From UMGS1883 sp045636425 (lineage in GTDB: Bacteria; Bacillota; Clostridia; UMGS1883): a DNA stretch of 64,000 bases. Location of the stretch: the NCBI GenBank assembly GCA_045636425.1, contig JAZTXM010000013.1:1-64000 (forward strand), written 5' to 3'. The translations under genes and the position numbers were made by a program. The notes under the pieces were generated by a model. The model saw only the letters and a list, made by a program, of their open reading frames with translations. It was not told where the DNA came from and made no database searches. This document shows positions 51,579 to 60,574 of the stretch, in pieces (the first letter of the stretch is position 1; every line of letters begins with the position of its first letter).

Positions 51579-51630
51579 ATTATACTATAGATATTTACAA
51601 ATTGCAATTAAATGTGGTAAAATATATAAA
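51579..51630. promoter_or_regulatory. Divergent promoters sharing one self-complementary -35 hexamer
   Basis: TTGCAA (51602-51607) is its own reverse complement. On the plus strand it is 17 bases from TATAAA (51625-51630), ahead of pyrH. On the minus strand it is 17 bases from TATAAT (51584-51579), ahead of the AraC gene. A single hexamer can thus serve both promoters. Confidence 0.6.
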
Positions 51631-51664
51631 GTGAATTTTATATATTATGAAAGGCTGTGGTATT

Positions 51665-52372
51665 ATGCAGAAAAAATACAACAGGGTTCTTATCAAATTG
51701 AGCGGCGAGGCACTTGCAGGCGATAAGGGCTTTGGACTTAACGAAAAGACTCTTGATGAAATCGCATCTACAATAAAGGAATGTACCCAAATCGGTGTTC
51801 AGATAGCCGTTGTTGTTGGCGGCGGTAATTTTTGGAGAGGAAGAACGGGAGAGAAGATGGAACGTACCCGTGCAGACCACATGGGCATGCTTGCCACCGT
51901 TATAAATTCTCTTGCACTGTGTGATGCTTTTGAGCGTCATGGAATAGAGACGCGTGTTCAAACCGCAATTGAGATGAAGCAGATAGCAGAAACCTATGTA
52001 CGCGGCAGAGCAATTCACCACCTTGAAAAAGGCAGAGTTGTGATATTCGGATGCGGAACAGGTAATCCGTTCTTTTCGACAGATACCACTGCAGCACTCA
52101 GAGCGGCAGAAATTGATGCTGATGCAATTCTTCTTGCAAAGAAGGTTGACGGTGTTTACGACAGCGACCCTGCCAAGAACCCCGATGCAGTAAAATTTGA
52201 TTCCATATCATATATCGATGTACTTAATAAGGGACTGGGCGTTATGGATACTACCGCTACTTCCTTGTGTATGGACAATAAGATGCCGATTCGTGTATTT
52301 GGTCTTGATAACCCCGATAATATCAAGCGTGTTCTTCTCGGGGAGGAAATCGGTACACTTGTTCACGCTTAA
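51665..52372 (+). CDS. pyrH: Uridylate kinase PyrH
   Basis: PyrH phosphorylates UMP to UDP in the cytoplasm. The 235-residue protein belongs to the amino acid kinase family, with IKLSGEALAG at the start, GGGNFWRGR and the C-terminal DTTATSLCMDNKMPIRVF. ATG 51665 is preferred to the ATG at 51647 because GAAAGG precedes it and the family begins near YNRVLIKLSG. It heads the classic pyrH-frr-uppS-cdsA-dxr-rseP order; tsf and rpsB are not directly upstream here. Confidence 0.95.
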   Translation: MQKKYNRVLIKLSGEALAGDKGFGLNEKTLDEIASTIKECTQIGVQIAVVVGGGNFWRGRTGEKMERTRADHMGMLATVINSLALCDAFERHGIETRVQTAIEMKQIAETYVRGRAIHHLEKGRVVIFGCGTGNPFFSTDTTAALRAAEIDADAILLAKKVDGVYDSDPAKNPDAVKFDSISYIDVLNKGLGVMDTTATSLCMDNKMPIRVFGLDNPDNIKRVLLGEEIGTLVHA

Positions 52373-52413
52373 TAAGTTTTAAATTTTATATTATATATTG
52401 GAGGAATTTTATT

Positions 52414-52968
52414 ATGAAAAACGATTATCCTGAGCTTTCAGCAAAAATTGAAAAGGCAATTAATTACTTTGTAGAAGACCTTGGTTCTATACGTGCAGGA
52501 AGGGCAAGCACCACAGTGCTTAATAAAATCAGCGTTGATTATTACGGAACAATGTCACCTGTTTCGCAGGTTGCCGCAGTTTCAACTCCTGATGCAAGAA
52601 CAATTATGATTCAGCCCTGGGATGCTACTCTTATCAAAGAAATTGAAAAAGCTATTCTTGCCAGCGAACTGGGCATCAACCCTCAGAATGACGGAAAGGC
52701 AATTCGCCTCACATTCCCTCAGCTTACAGAGGACCGCAGAAAAGAACTTACAAAAACCGTTGCAAAGAAGAGTGAAGACTGCAAGGTAGTTGTTCGCGGA
52801 ATCAGAAGAGATGAAATTGAAAAATACAAGGCTATGAAGAAAAAGAGTGAAATCACCGAAGATGACCTTAAGGGTATTGAAAAGGATATCCAGGATATTA
52901 TTGATGCTCAGATTAAGGATATTGACAACATAGCAGATAAGAAAAATAAAGAAATTATGGAAATATGA
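52414..52968 (+). CDS. frr: Ribosome recycling factor
   Basis: This factor splits ribosomes after termination, with EF-G. The 184-residue length is normal, and the family signature is present: DLGSIRAGRAST near the start, SVDYYG-like ISVDYYGTMSPVSQ, and the KKSEITEDDLKGIEKDIQ helix near the end. TTGGAGGA precedes the ATG. The stop codon overlaps the start of uppS (ATGA). Confidence 0.96.
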   Translation: MKNDYPELSAKIEKAINYFVEDLGSIRAGRASTTVLNKISVDYYGTMSPVSQVAAVSTPDARTIMIQPWDATLIKEIEKAILASELGINPQNDGKAIRLTFPQLTEDRRKELTKTVAKKSEDCKVVVRGIRRDEIEKYKAMKKKSEITEDDLKGIEKDIQDIIDAQIKDIDNIADKKNKEIMEI

Positions 52969-53723
52969 TTATGCTTAAAAATTTTAGATTAAAGTTTAAA
53001 AAGAGCGAGCATAATGTGGACTTTGAAAATTTACCGCAGCATATCGGAATAATCATGGACGGGAACGGCCGCTGGGCAAAAAAACGCGGCCTTCCTCGTT
53101 CTGCCGGTCATGCTGCCGGGGCAAAAACTTTTGAAAGAATTGTTGAAGATGCAGGTAATATCGGAATAAAGATAGTTACGGTGTATGCCTTTTCTACGGA
53201 AAACTGGAATCGTCCTCAGGATGAGGTGGATGCACTTATGAATCTTCTTGAGGACTATCTCGATAATGGCCTGGCAAAATTGGCAGGAAAAAATACTGCT
53301 ATTAAGTTCATTGGAGACACAAGCGTCTTTTCAGCAGAATTTCAAAAGAAAATTTGTCATGTTGAAAAGACCACTAAAGAAAACAGTGGTCTTTTAATTA
53401 ATGTTGCACTAAATTATGGCTCGCGTAATGAAATTACAGCAGCGGTAAAAGAAATTGCAGCTAAGGTCAAAGACGGAAAGCTATCCGTTTCGGATATTAG
53501 CGAACAAACCATTTCAAATCACCTTTATACGAGTGGATTACCCGATCCCGATCTTATTATAAGACCAAGCGGCGAGTGTCGTCTCAGCAATTTTTTGATG
53601 TGGCAGGGTGCATATAGCGAGCTTTGGTTTTCAAATTGCTTGTGGCCCGACTTCTCTAAGGATGATTTGCTTAGAGCAATTTCGGATTACCAAAAGAGAA
53701 ACAGAAGATTTGGAGGAGTTTAA
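52965..53723 (+). CDS. uppS: Isoprenyl transferase (undecaprenyl diphosphate synthase)
   Basis: UppS extends farnesyl diphosphate with isopentenyl units to give the lipid carrier for cell-wall synthesis. The 252-residue protein has the cis-prenyltransferase motifs HIGIIMDGNGRWAKKRG with the catalytic Asp, the TVYAFSTENWNRP segment, and RPSGECRLSNFLMWQGAYSELWF near the end. It overlaps frr by four bases. Farnesyl diphosphate can come from ispA encoded later in the same gene run. Confidence 0.95.
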   Translation: MIMLKNFRLKFKKSEHNVDFENLPQHIGIIMDGNGRWAKKRGLPRSAGHAAGAKTFERIVEDAGNIGIKIVTVYAFSTENWNRPQDEVDALMNLLEDYLDNGLAKLAGKNTAIKFIGDTSVFSAEFQKKICHVEKTTKENSGLLINVALNYGSRNEITAAVKEIAAKVKDGKLSVSDISEQTISNHLYTSGLPDPDLIIRPSGECRLSNFLMWQGAYSELWFSNCLWPDFSKDDLLRAISDYQKRNRRFGGV

Positions 53724-53749
53724 TAAGCTCCCGAAAGGATATGTAAATT

Positions 53750-54556
53750 ATGAAACAAAGAATAATAAGTGCTTTTGTAGGAGTAATAGTTCTTGTGCTT
53801 GTCTTGCTGGGCAATCAGTATGTTTTTGATGTTGCAGTTACCTTGATTTCTGCAGCGGCCGTGTTTGAGGTGCTTAATGCGCTCAGGCTTGCGCGTTTTA
53901 AAGGAATGACTGCCGCTTCGCTTTTATTTCCTGTTGTTTTAACATTACTTTCATACCAAAAGGCAGAGTTGTACATGCCTGTACTTTATGCGTTTGCTTC
54001 ATTTTTCATGCTGTGTATGCTGTTTAATCACAAAGAGTGTAATTTTGGTGTTATCTCGAAATTCATTACTGTTACAGTTATTATACCACTTTGCTTTCAT
54101 CATGTGATTATGACAAGAAGACTTGGCTTTGAAAACCTTGATGTGCTTGTGATTTTATTGGGCTGCTGGATTACGGATAGCTGTGCTTATTTTGCAGGCT
54201 ACTTTTTCGGCAAACACAAGCTCGCTCCCGAAATCAGCCCGAAGAAAACAATAGAAGGCTCAATAGGGGGTATTCTCGGCGTTAGTGCCATTATTACTGC
54301 ATATGCGGCTATAGCTTCAAATATAATGGGATTGAGTGTGAATCTGATTTGTGCGGCTATAATAGGAATTATATGCGGGTTTTTGTCACAATGCGGTGAT
54401 TTATGTGCATCAATCATAAAAAGAGAAAATAACATAAAAGATTTTGGAAACATAATGCCGGGACACGGCGGAGTGATGGATAGATTTGACAGCTTGTTAT
54501 TTGTAGCTCCCGTTGTTTATTATATTTTGTGTTATTTTCCTATATTTATAAAATAA
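53750..54556 (+). CDS. cdsA: Phosphatidate cytidylyltransferase CdsA
   Basis: CdsA makes CDP-diacylglycerol from phosphatidate and CTP, the branch point of phospholipid synthesis. The 268-residue protein is hydrophobic with several membrane segments and has the family signature near its end, PGHGGVMDRFDSLLFVAP, along with the FGKHKLAPEISPKKTIEGSIGG segment. GAAAGGATA precedes the ATG. Confidence 0.95.
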   Translation: MKQRIISAFVGVIVLVLVLLGNQYVFDVAVTLISAAAVFEVLNALRLARFKGMTAASLLFPVVLTLLSYQKAELYMPVLYAFASFFMLCMLFNHKECNFGVISKFITVTVIIPLCFHHVIMTRRLGFENLDVLVILLGCWITDSCAYFAGYFFGKHKLAPEISPKKTIEGSIGGILGVSAIITAYAAIASNIMGLSVNLICAAIIGIICGFLSQCGDLCASIIKRENNIKDFGNIMPGHGGVMDRFDSLLFVAPVVYYILCYFPIFIK

Positions 54557-54568
54557 GCAGGTTGCGTT

Positions 54569-55708
54569 ATGAAAAAAATTTCGATACTCGGTTCAAGTGG
54601 CTCAATAGGCACTCAAACTTTAGATGTAGTTGATATTACAGGTGAATATAAGGTGTGTGCTTTGACCGCACACAAAAATGTAAAACTGTTAGAAAGTCAA
54701 ATAAGGAAATATAATCCCGTAGTGGTAGCAATGACAGATGAAAAATCGGCATTAGACCTGAAAACACGTGTTGCGGATACTCCTGTAAAGGTTCTTGGCG
54801 GAATAGAGGGGGCTTGTGAATGTGCCTCTTTGGATGATGTGGAAAGCGTGGTTACCGCGATTGTCGGAATCGCAGGGCTAAAGCCTACAATGAGTGCGAT
54901 TGCCGCAAAAAAACGTATAGCATTAGCAAATAAGGAAACTTTGGTTACGGCGGGGCATATTGTAATGGATGCAGCAAAGAAGAACGGCTGTGAAATTATT
55001 CCCGTTGACAGCGAACATAGTGCAATATTTCAGTCAATATCCAATCAAAGGAAATACTTAAAGAGAATTATAATCACAGCTTCCGGAGGTCCTTTTTTTG
55101 GTAAAACACGCAATGAATTAGAAAATATTACTCCGCAAATGGCACTTAAACACCCGAATTGGAGTATGGGGGCAAAGATAACAACAGATAGTGCAACCCT
55201 TGTTAATAAAGGTCTTGAAATTATCGAAGCAATGCATCTTTTCGGGCTTTCTGTAGAGGATATACAGCCAATTGTGCACAGAGAGAGCATTATACATTCC
55301 ATGGTTGAATTTTGTGATGGGAGCGTAATTGCACAGATGGGCGTTCCCGATATGAAACTGCCCATAAGCTATGCGCTGTCGTATCCTGAAAGAACAGCGC
55401 CCGTGTGTGAAGCTCTTGACCTTGTCAGTGTTAACAAGCTTACATTTTATGATATAGATAATAATACCTTTCCTTCGGTTGTGCTGGCAAAAAAAGCGGC
55501 ACAAGCAGGAGGGACTATGTGTGCCGTTTACAATGGGGCAAATGAAGCTGCGGTAGAACTTTTTCTTAATGAAAAATGCAAATTTCTTGATATTACCGAT
55601 TTAATTGCAAAAGCTATGGATGTGTGTCCTCTTATACCAAATCCGTCGCTTGAAGATATTTATATGGCAGATGAGCTTGCCAGAAAAATTGTAAAGGAAT
55701 GTTGTTGA
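54569..55708 (+). CDS. dxr: 1-deoxy-D-xylulose 5-phosphate reductoisomerase Dxr
   Basis: Dxr makes MEP with NADPH, the committed step of the MEP isoprenoid pathway. The 379-residue protein begins KKISILGSSGSIGTQTLDVV, the NADPH site, and has the metal-binding VDSEHSAIFQ, ASGGPF and the HPNWSMGAKITTDSATLVNKGLE segment. The stop codon is directly followed by the start of rseP. With uppS and ispA it places isoprenoid synthesis in this gene run. Confidence 0.96.
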   Translation: MKKISILGSSGSIGTQTLDVVDITGEYKVCALTAHKNVKLLESQIRKYNPVVVAMTDEKSALDLKTRVADTPVKVLGGIEGACECASLDDVESVVTAIVGIAGLKPTMSAIAAKKRIALANKETLVTAGHIVMDAAKKNGCEIIPVDSEHSAIFQSISNQRKYLKRIIITASGGPFFGKTRNELENITPQMALKHPNWSMGAKITTDSATLVNKGLEIIEAMHLFGLSVEDIQPIVHRESIIHSMVEFCDGSVIAQMGVPDMKLPISYALSYPERTAPVCEALDLVSVNKLTFYDIDNNTFPSVVLAKKAAQAGGTMCAVYNGANEAAVELFLNEKCKFLDITDLIAKAMDVCPLIPNPSLEDIYMADELARKIVKECC

Positions 55709-56725
55709 TTGTCAATTTTAATTACTATAATAGGTTTTGGCATAATGGTTTTTTTACATGAACTCGGCCATTTTTTGACAGCAAAGAGCTTTGGTGTGCT
55801 TGTTCATGAATTTGCAATCGGAATGGGTCCGAAGATTTTTTCCTTTGGTAAAGGGGAAACAAAATATTCCCTCAGGCTTTTACCCCTTGGAGGCTATGTT
55901 AAACTGGAGGGAGAGAATGATACGGAGGAGAACACAAATCCCCGTTCCTTTTCGAATCTTCACCCTTTCAAGCGGATTATTGTACTTGTTTCGGGTGCAC
56001 TTATGAATATTTTATTGGGTATACTTATTTTTACCGTAATAAATCTAAAAGTAGGCATTCAACCAACGGTAGTAGGCGGTATTCCTGAAGAATTCCCTGC
56101 AAATAAGGAAATATTTGCTGTAGGAGATGAAATTACCGAGCTTAACGGCACAAATGTTCATACCATGGATGATGTATCGCTTTTTATGAGCCGTAACGCT
56201 TCAAAAACAATAGATATAACAGTAGAAAGAAACGACAATGAGTTTACCATAGAAGATTTTAAATTACATGAAACTCAAAACGGTTATAAACTCGGTGTAG
56301 TTTTCAACCCAAAAAGTGCAGGTATTTTAGAGAGCGTGGAATTTGCTTTTTACGATACTGTTAATGTTACAAAAGCAGTGTATTTTGCCGTAGGGGATTT
56401 AATTACAGGAAAAGAAGATATTAATAATTTATCAGGACCTGTAGAAATTGTAGGGGCCGTCGGGCAGGTAACCGAGCAGACGCAGGGCGAAACGAGGTTA
56501 ATAATGATATTACTTCTCTTTGCTATGATAAGCGTAAACCTTGGTATATTCAACTTACTGCCTTTTCCCGCGCTTGATGGCGGAAGTATTATTTTTGCAC
56601 TGTATGAACTAATTACAAGAAGAAAAGTTAAAAGTGAAATTGTCGGTTATGCAAGCGTAATCGGATTTGTTCTATTGATGGTGCTTGCTTTGTATGTAAC
56701 CGTTGGAGATATTTTAGCACTATAA
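55709..56725 (+). CDS. rseP: Site-2 protease RseP (RasP/YluC type)
   Basis: RseP cuts membrane-bound anti-sigma factors and signal peptides within the membrane. The 338-residue protein has the zinc motif HELGH (about residues 17-21) in the first membrane segment, one PDZ domain (about 115-185), and the third zinc ligand in FPALDGGSIIF near the end. A TTG start directly after the dxr stop is used because later ATG codons would remove part of the first membrane segment; AAGGAA lies upstream. Confidence 0.92.
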   Translation: MSILITIIGFGIMVFLHELGHFLTAKSFGVLVHEFAIGMGPKIFSFGKGETKYSLRLLPLGGYVKLEGENDTEENTNPRSFSNLHPFKRIIVLVSGALMNILLGILIFTVINLKVGIQPTVVGGIPEEFPANKEIFAVGDEITELNGTNVHTMDDVSLFMSRNASKTIDITVERNDNEFTIEDFKLHETQNGYKLGVVFNPKSAGILESVEFAFYDTVNVTKAVYFAVGDLITGKEDINNLSGPVEIVGAVGQVTEQTQGETRLIMILLLFAMISVNLGIFNLLPFPALDGGSIIFALYELITRRKVKSEIVGYASVIGFVLLMVLALYVTVGDILAL

Positions 56726-56750
56726 AGATGATTTCGAAAGGATGTTAAGA

Positions 56751-57188
56751 ATGAGCAGAGCTTTAGCCAGGGAGGATGCATTTAAACTTGTTTTTGAAAT
56801 GGCAGTTACTAATGTTTCGGCAGATGAAGCCGTAAATTATTTGTTTGAAACTGTTGATAAAAAGAATGAGATGTGGGCGCAGGATTTTATAAATGCCTCA
56901 AACAGAGCATATATTAAAAACCTTGTGAAGGGCATCGAAGAAAAAGAGAATGAATTAAATGCCCTTATTATGCCTACTTTAAAGGATTGGACCATTACGC
57001 GTATTGCAAAAGTTAATTTGGCTATTTTGCAGCTTGCGGTTTATGAAATCTACTACATCGAAGATATACCGAACAAGGTTTCTGTAAATGAAGCAATAAC
57101 GCTTGCAAAGAAATATGCAGGTAAGGAATCTGCATCATTTATAAACGGCGTATTGGGAACACTCCTTGACAACATAGAGAAAAATTAA
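56751..57188 (+). CDS. nusB: Transcription antitermination factor NusB
   Basis: NusB joins the complex that prevents early termination in rRNA operons. The 145-residue protein starts MSRALAREDAFKLVFEMA and contains the DWTITRIAKVNLAILQLAVYEI and VNEAITLAKKYAGKESASFINGVLG segments typical of the family. ATG 56751 has GAAAGGA before it; the nine upstream bases in frame lack support. It is followed by the xse genes. Confidence 0.93.
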   Translation: MSRALAREDAFKLVFEMAVTNVSADEAVNYLFETVDKKNEMWAQDFINASNRAYIKNLVKGIEEKENELNALIMPTLKDWTITRIAKVNLAILQLAVYEIYYIEDIPNKVSVNEAITLAKKYAGKESASFINGVLGTLLDNIEKN

Positions 57189-57204
57189 AGGGGACAAATT
57201 AAGT

Positions 57205-58416
57205 ATGAATGATGGACGCAGAATTGCTACCGTTACTCAAATTAATAACTACATAAAGGCTGTCTTGGATAAAGTCCCTGTTCTTCAAAGCATATGGATA
57301 AAAGGAGAGATAAGTAATTGTAAAATTCATTCTTCAGGGCATATTTATTTAACTCTTAAGGATGAAGGGGCTGTTTTAAAAGCAGTAATGTTCAGAAACA
57401 GTGCCGCTTTACTTAATTTTAAGCCTGTCGACGGTACAAAGGTGCTTGCACGCGGAAGAATAAGCGTGTATGAAGCGGGCGGTCAATACCAGATGTATAT
57501 TGAAGAAATGGAGCAGGAGGGAAAAGGTGACCTTTATGCACGCTTTGAAGCTTTGAAAAAGAAGCTTTTGCAGGAGGGGCTCTTTGACGAGGAGAAAAAG
57601 AAAAAGATTCCCAGATTCCCCGAAACAATCGGCATTGTAACAAGCCCTACAGGTGCCGCCATAAGGGATATGATTAATGTTCTGAGACGACGCTTTCCCA
57701 TGGTTAAGGTTATTATTTACCCGTGCCTTGTCCAAGGTGAAAATGCGGCACAAAGTATTGTAAATGGTATTGAGTACTTTAATTCCAAGCGTAAACCCGA
57801 TGTTATAATTGCAGGCAGGGGCGGAGGCTCCATTGAGGATTTATGGGCGTTTAACGAGGAAATAACCGCCCGTGCAATTGCTGCATCGGATATCCCGGTA
57901 ATATCTGCGGTTGGTCATGAGGTTGACTTTACGATTAGTGATTTTGTTGCAGATTTACGTGCCCCCACGCCATCAGCGGCGGCTGAATTAGCCGTCCCCG
58001 ATATTTTTGAGATTCAAAATTTTCTGAATTCATCTCACAGCCGTATGGCATCCCTGCTTAAAAATAAATTATCCATGCAAGCAAGGGGGCTTGAATTATT
58101 ATCAAAAAGAAGCGGTATTGTAAACTTTCCGAGAAGAATTACCGAAAAAGAACAAACAATTGATGCATGGTATGAACGCATTATGATTTCATATAAGAAT
58201 AGGGTTGAGCTTAATGAAAAAAAGTTTTCCGCATTATGTGGCAAGCTTTCGGCACTCAGTCCTCTTGCCGTTTTTGAAAGAGGATACTGCGCCGCACAGA
58301 AAGACGGAAAACTGCTTAACAGTATAAAAAATATCGCTATCGGTGATACGCTTACCGTAAAATTAACTGACGGTGAACTTGATTGTAACGTCACCGGGAG
58401 GAGGAGCAAAGAATGA
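57205..58416 (+). CDS. xseA: Exodeoxyribonuclease VII large subunit XseA
   Basis: XseA is the catalytic chain of exonuclease VII, which degrades single-stranded DNA. The 403-residue protein has an N-terminal OB-fold (IWIKGEISNCKIHSSGHIYLTLKD) and the catalytic core motifs IGIVTSPTGAAIRDM, IIAGRGGGSIEDLWAFN and GHEVDFTISDFVADLRAPTPSAAAE, followed by a coiled-coil tail. It overlaps xseB by four bases. Confidence 0.95.
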   Translation: MNDGRRIATVTQINNYIKAVLDKVPVLQSIWIKGEISNCKIHSSGHIYLTLKDEGAVLKAVMFRNSAALLNFKPVDGTKVLARGRISVYEAGGQYQMYIEEMEQEGKGDLYARFEALKKKLLQEGLFDEEKKKKIPRFPETIGIVTSPTGAAIRDMINVLRRRFPMVKVIIYPCLVQGENAAQSIVNGIEYFNSKRKPDVIIAGRGGGSIEDLWAFNEEITARAIAASDIPVISAVGHEVDFTISDFVADLRAPTPSAAAELAVPDIFEIQNFLNSSHSRMASLLKNKLSMQARGLELLSKRSGIVNFPRRITEKEQTIDAWYERIMISYKNRVELNEKKFSALCGKLSALSPLAVFERGYCAAQKDGKLLNSIKNIAIGDTLTVKLTDGELDCNVTGRRSKE

Positions 58417-58625
58417 AATTTGAAGAAGCAATGAAAGAGCTTGAGGAAACCGTAAAACAGCTTGAAAGCGGTGAAACGAGCCTTGAAGACTCCATGGCAC
58501 TTTTTGAAAAAGGAGTTTCTTTAACAAGAACATGCCAAAAACTATTAAACGAAGCACAGCTTAAAGTAACAAAACTGATTGCGGAAAACGACAGTGAAGT
58601 TGAATTTGATACGGAGAACATATGA
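58413..58625 (+). CDS. xseB: Exodeoxyribonuclease VII small subunit XseB
   Basis: XseB binds the coiled-coil tail of XseA in several copies. The 70-residue protein has the family pattern FEEAMKELEETVKQLESGETSLEDSMALFEKGV. Its start overlaps xseA and its stop overlaps ispA (ATGA), so the three genes are coupled. GGAGGAG lies upstream in the xseA end. Confidence 0.94.
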   Translation: MKFEEAMKELEETVKQLESGETSLEDSMALFEKGVSLTRTCQKLLNEAQLKVTKLIAENDSEVEFDTENI

Positions 58626-59488
58626 TGAATTTTAATAGGCAGTATGAAACATATCTGAATAGTGTTAACTCTTATCTTCATACCTTACTTGACTTTGGAC
58701 AGGGAGAAATATATGATGCTATGCGTTATAGCCTGTATGCAGGCGGAAAACGCATCAGACCTATTTTGTCATTGGCAGTTTCCGATTCTCTAAACGGGAA
58801 TTTTGATGCAGCTCTTTGCTACGGAAGTGCAATCGAAATGATTCATACCTATTCATTGATTCACGATGACCTTCCTTGTATGGATAATGATGATTTAAGA
58901 CGCGGCAAACCTACTAATCATATTGTATTTGGTGAGAATATGGCGGTTCTGGCAGGTGATGCACTGCTTAATTTTGCTTGTGAAAGTGTAATTAGTTCAA
59001 ATTCAGGAACCGACAAGATGAAAATTTCCGCAATAAAAGAAATTTTCGAAGCATCGGGAAGCCTTGGAATGATAGGCGGTCAGGTGCTTGACATACGTTC
59101 CGAGAACAAAACAATTACGGAAGACGAGCTTAAAATCCTTCATAAAAAAAAGACGGGTGCACTTATTAAAGCAGCCTCACGTGTAGGTGTAATTTCTGCC
59201 GGAGAGAATATTAATTTATTTGATGAGTATGCAGAGGCTGTTGGTCTTGCTTTTCAGATAAGAGATGACATTCTTGACGTAGAAGGGAATGTTAAAACCT
59301 TTGGCAAACCAATTCTTAGCGATGAGAAAAACAATAAAACTACCTATGTTTCCCTTTACGGCATTGACGGTGCAAAACAAAAATTGGCACAGGAAACCGA
59401 AAAAGCATTGGAATCAATAAGCTTTTTAGGCGGCAGGGGGGAATTTTTGAGGGAATTTGCACTTTATTTATTAAACAGAGAGAACTAA
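58622..59488 (+). CDS. ispA: Farnesyl diphosphate synthase IspA
   Basis: IspA condenses isopentenyl and allyl diphosphates to geranyl and farnesyl diphosphate. The 288-residue trans-prenyltransferase has both aspartate-rich motifs, HDDLPCMDND (about residue 81) and RDDILD (about residue 217), and GGKRIRP for substrate binding. It overlaps xseB by four bases; an ATG three bases later is an equal alternative. A dxs gene, which often follows ispA, is not seen here. Confidence 0.93.
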   Translation: MMNFNRQYETYLNSVNSYLHTLLDFGQGEIYDAMRYSLYAGGKRIRPILSLAVSDSLNGNFDAALCYGSAIEMIHTYSLIHDDLPCMDNDDLRRGKPTNHIVFGENMAVLAGDALLNFACESVISSNSGTDKMKISAIKEIFEASGSLGMIGGQVLDIRSENKTITEDELKILHKKKTGALIKAASRVGVISAGENINLFDEYAEAVGLAFQIRDDILDVEGNVKTFGKPILSDEKNNKTTYVSLYGIDGAKQKLAQETEKALESISFLGGRGEFLREFALYLLNREN

Positions 59489-59501
59489 AAAGGAGCATAT
59501 C

Positions 59502-60563
59502 ATGTTCGAGAAGTTAGCATTTATTGAAGAAAAATATGAGGAGCTTTCGCAAAAAATCAGTGACCCTGAAATAATTGCAGATCAGAACCAATGGAGAAAG
59601 CTTTGCAAGGAAAGCTCTGACATAACTCCGATTGTGGAGAAATATCGCGAATATAAGGATGCAGTAAAAGCCATTGATGAAGCAAAAGAAATGCTTCGGG
59701 ATAATCCCGAAAAAGATTTTGAAGAAATGCTTCTTTCCGAAATTGAGGAAAACAATGAAAAAATTTCCGAAATTGAGGAAGAATTAAAGATACTCCTTCT
59801 TCCCAAGGATCCAAATGATGAAAAGAACGTAATTGTAGAAATCCGCGGCGGAACAGGAGGAGATGAGGCGGCACTTTTTGCAGGCTCACTTTTCAGAATG
59901 TACAGTATGTATGCTGAAAATAAAAACTGGAAAATTGATATTATGAACTCAAATGCAACCGAGCTGGGAGGTTACAAGGAAATCACCTTTACAGTCGAGG
60001 GGCAGGGGGCTTACAGCCGTTTAAAATATGAAAGCGGTGTTCACCGAGTACAGCGTGTTCCCGAAACAGAATCGGGAGGTCGTATTCATACCAGTGCCGC
60101 AACTGTGGCTGTTTTGCCCGAAGTTGAAGAAGTTGAGCTTGATATAAATCCAAATGACCTGCGAATAGACGTGTTTCGTGCAGGTGGCCCTGGAGGTCAG
60201 TGCGTTAACACCACCGATAGTGCCGTAAGAATTACCCATATACCTACGGGGTTGGTTGTTTCGTGCCAGGATGAAAAAAGTCAGCACAAAAATAAGGATA
60301 AGGCTTTGAAAGTGCTTAGAAGCCGACTTTATGAACATATGGAAGCACAGAGAAATGATGCAATCAGTAAAGAGAGAAAAAGCCAAGTGGGAAGTGGGGA
60401 CAGAAGCGAAAGAATCAGAACATATAACTTCCCCCAGGGAAGAGTGAGTGATCACAGAATCAATCTCACTTTATATAAAATTGAGTCTATAATGAATGGT
60501 GAAATTGATGAAATTATTGATGCTTTAATCACTCATTTTCAAAGTGAACGTCTGAAAAATTAG
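59502..60563 (+). CDS. prfA: Peptide chain release factor 1
   Basis: RF1 reads UAA and UAG stop codons and releases the protein. The 353-residue protein has the peptidyl-release motif GGPGGQCVNTTDSAVR (GGQ near residue 231) and the domain with HRVQRVPETESGGRIHTSAATVAVLPE, which fits RF1 rather than RF2. AAAGGAG precedes the ATG. No prmC follows; hprK comes 12 bases later. Confidence 0.96.
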   Translation: MFEKLAFIEEKYEELSQKISDPEIIADQNQWRKLCKESSDITPIVEKYREYKDAVKAIDEAKEMLRDNPEKDFEEMLLSEIEENNEKISEIEEELKILLLPKDPNDEKNVIVEIRGGTGGDEAALFAGSLFRMYSMYAENKNWKIDIMNSNATELGGYKEITFTVEGQGAYSRLKYESGVHRVQRVPETESGGRIHTSAATVAVLPEVEEVELDINPNDLRIDVFRAGGPGGQCVNTTDSAVRITHIPTGLVVSCQDEKSQHKNKDKALKVLRSRLYEHMEAQRNDAISKERKSQVGSGDRSERIRTYNFPQGRVSDHRINLTLYKIESIMNGEIDEIIDALITHFQSERLKN

Positions 60564-60574
60564 GAGGAATAAAA

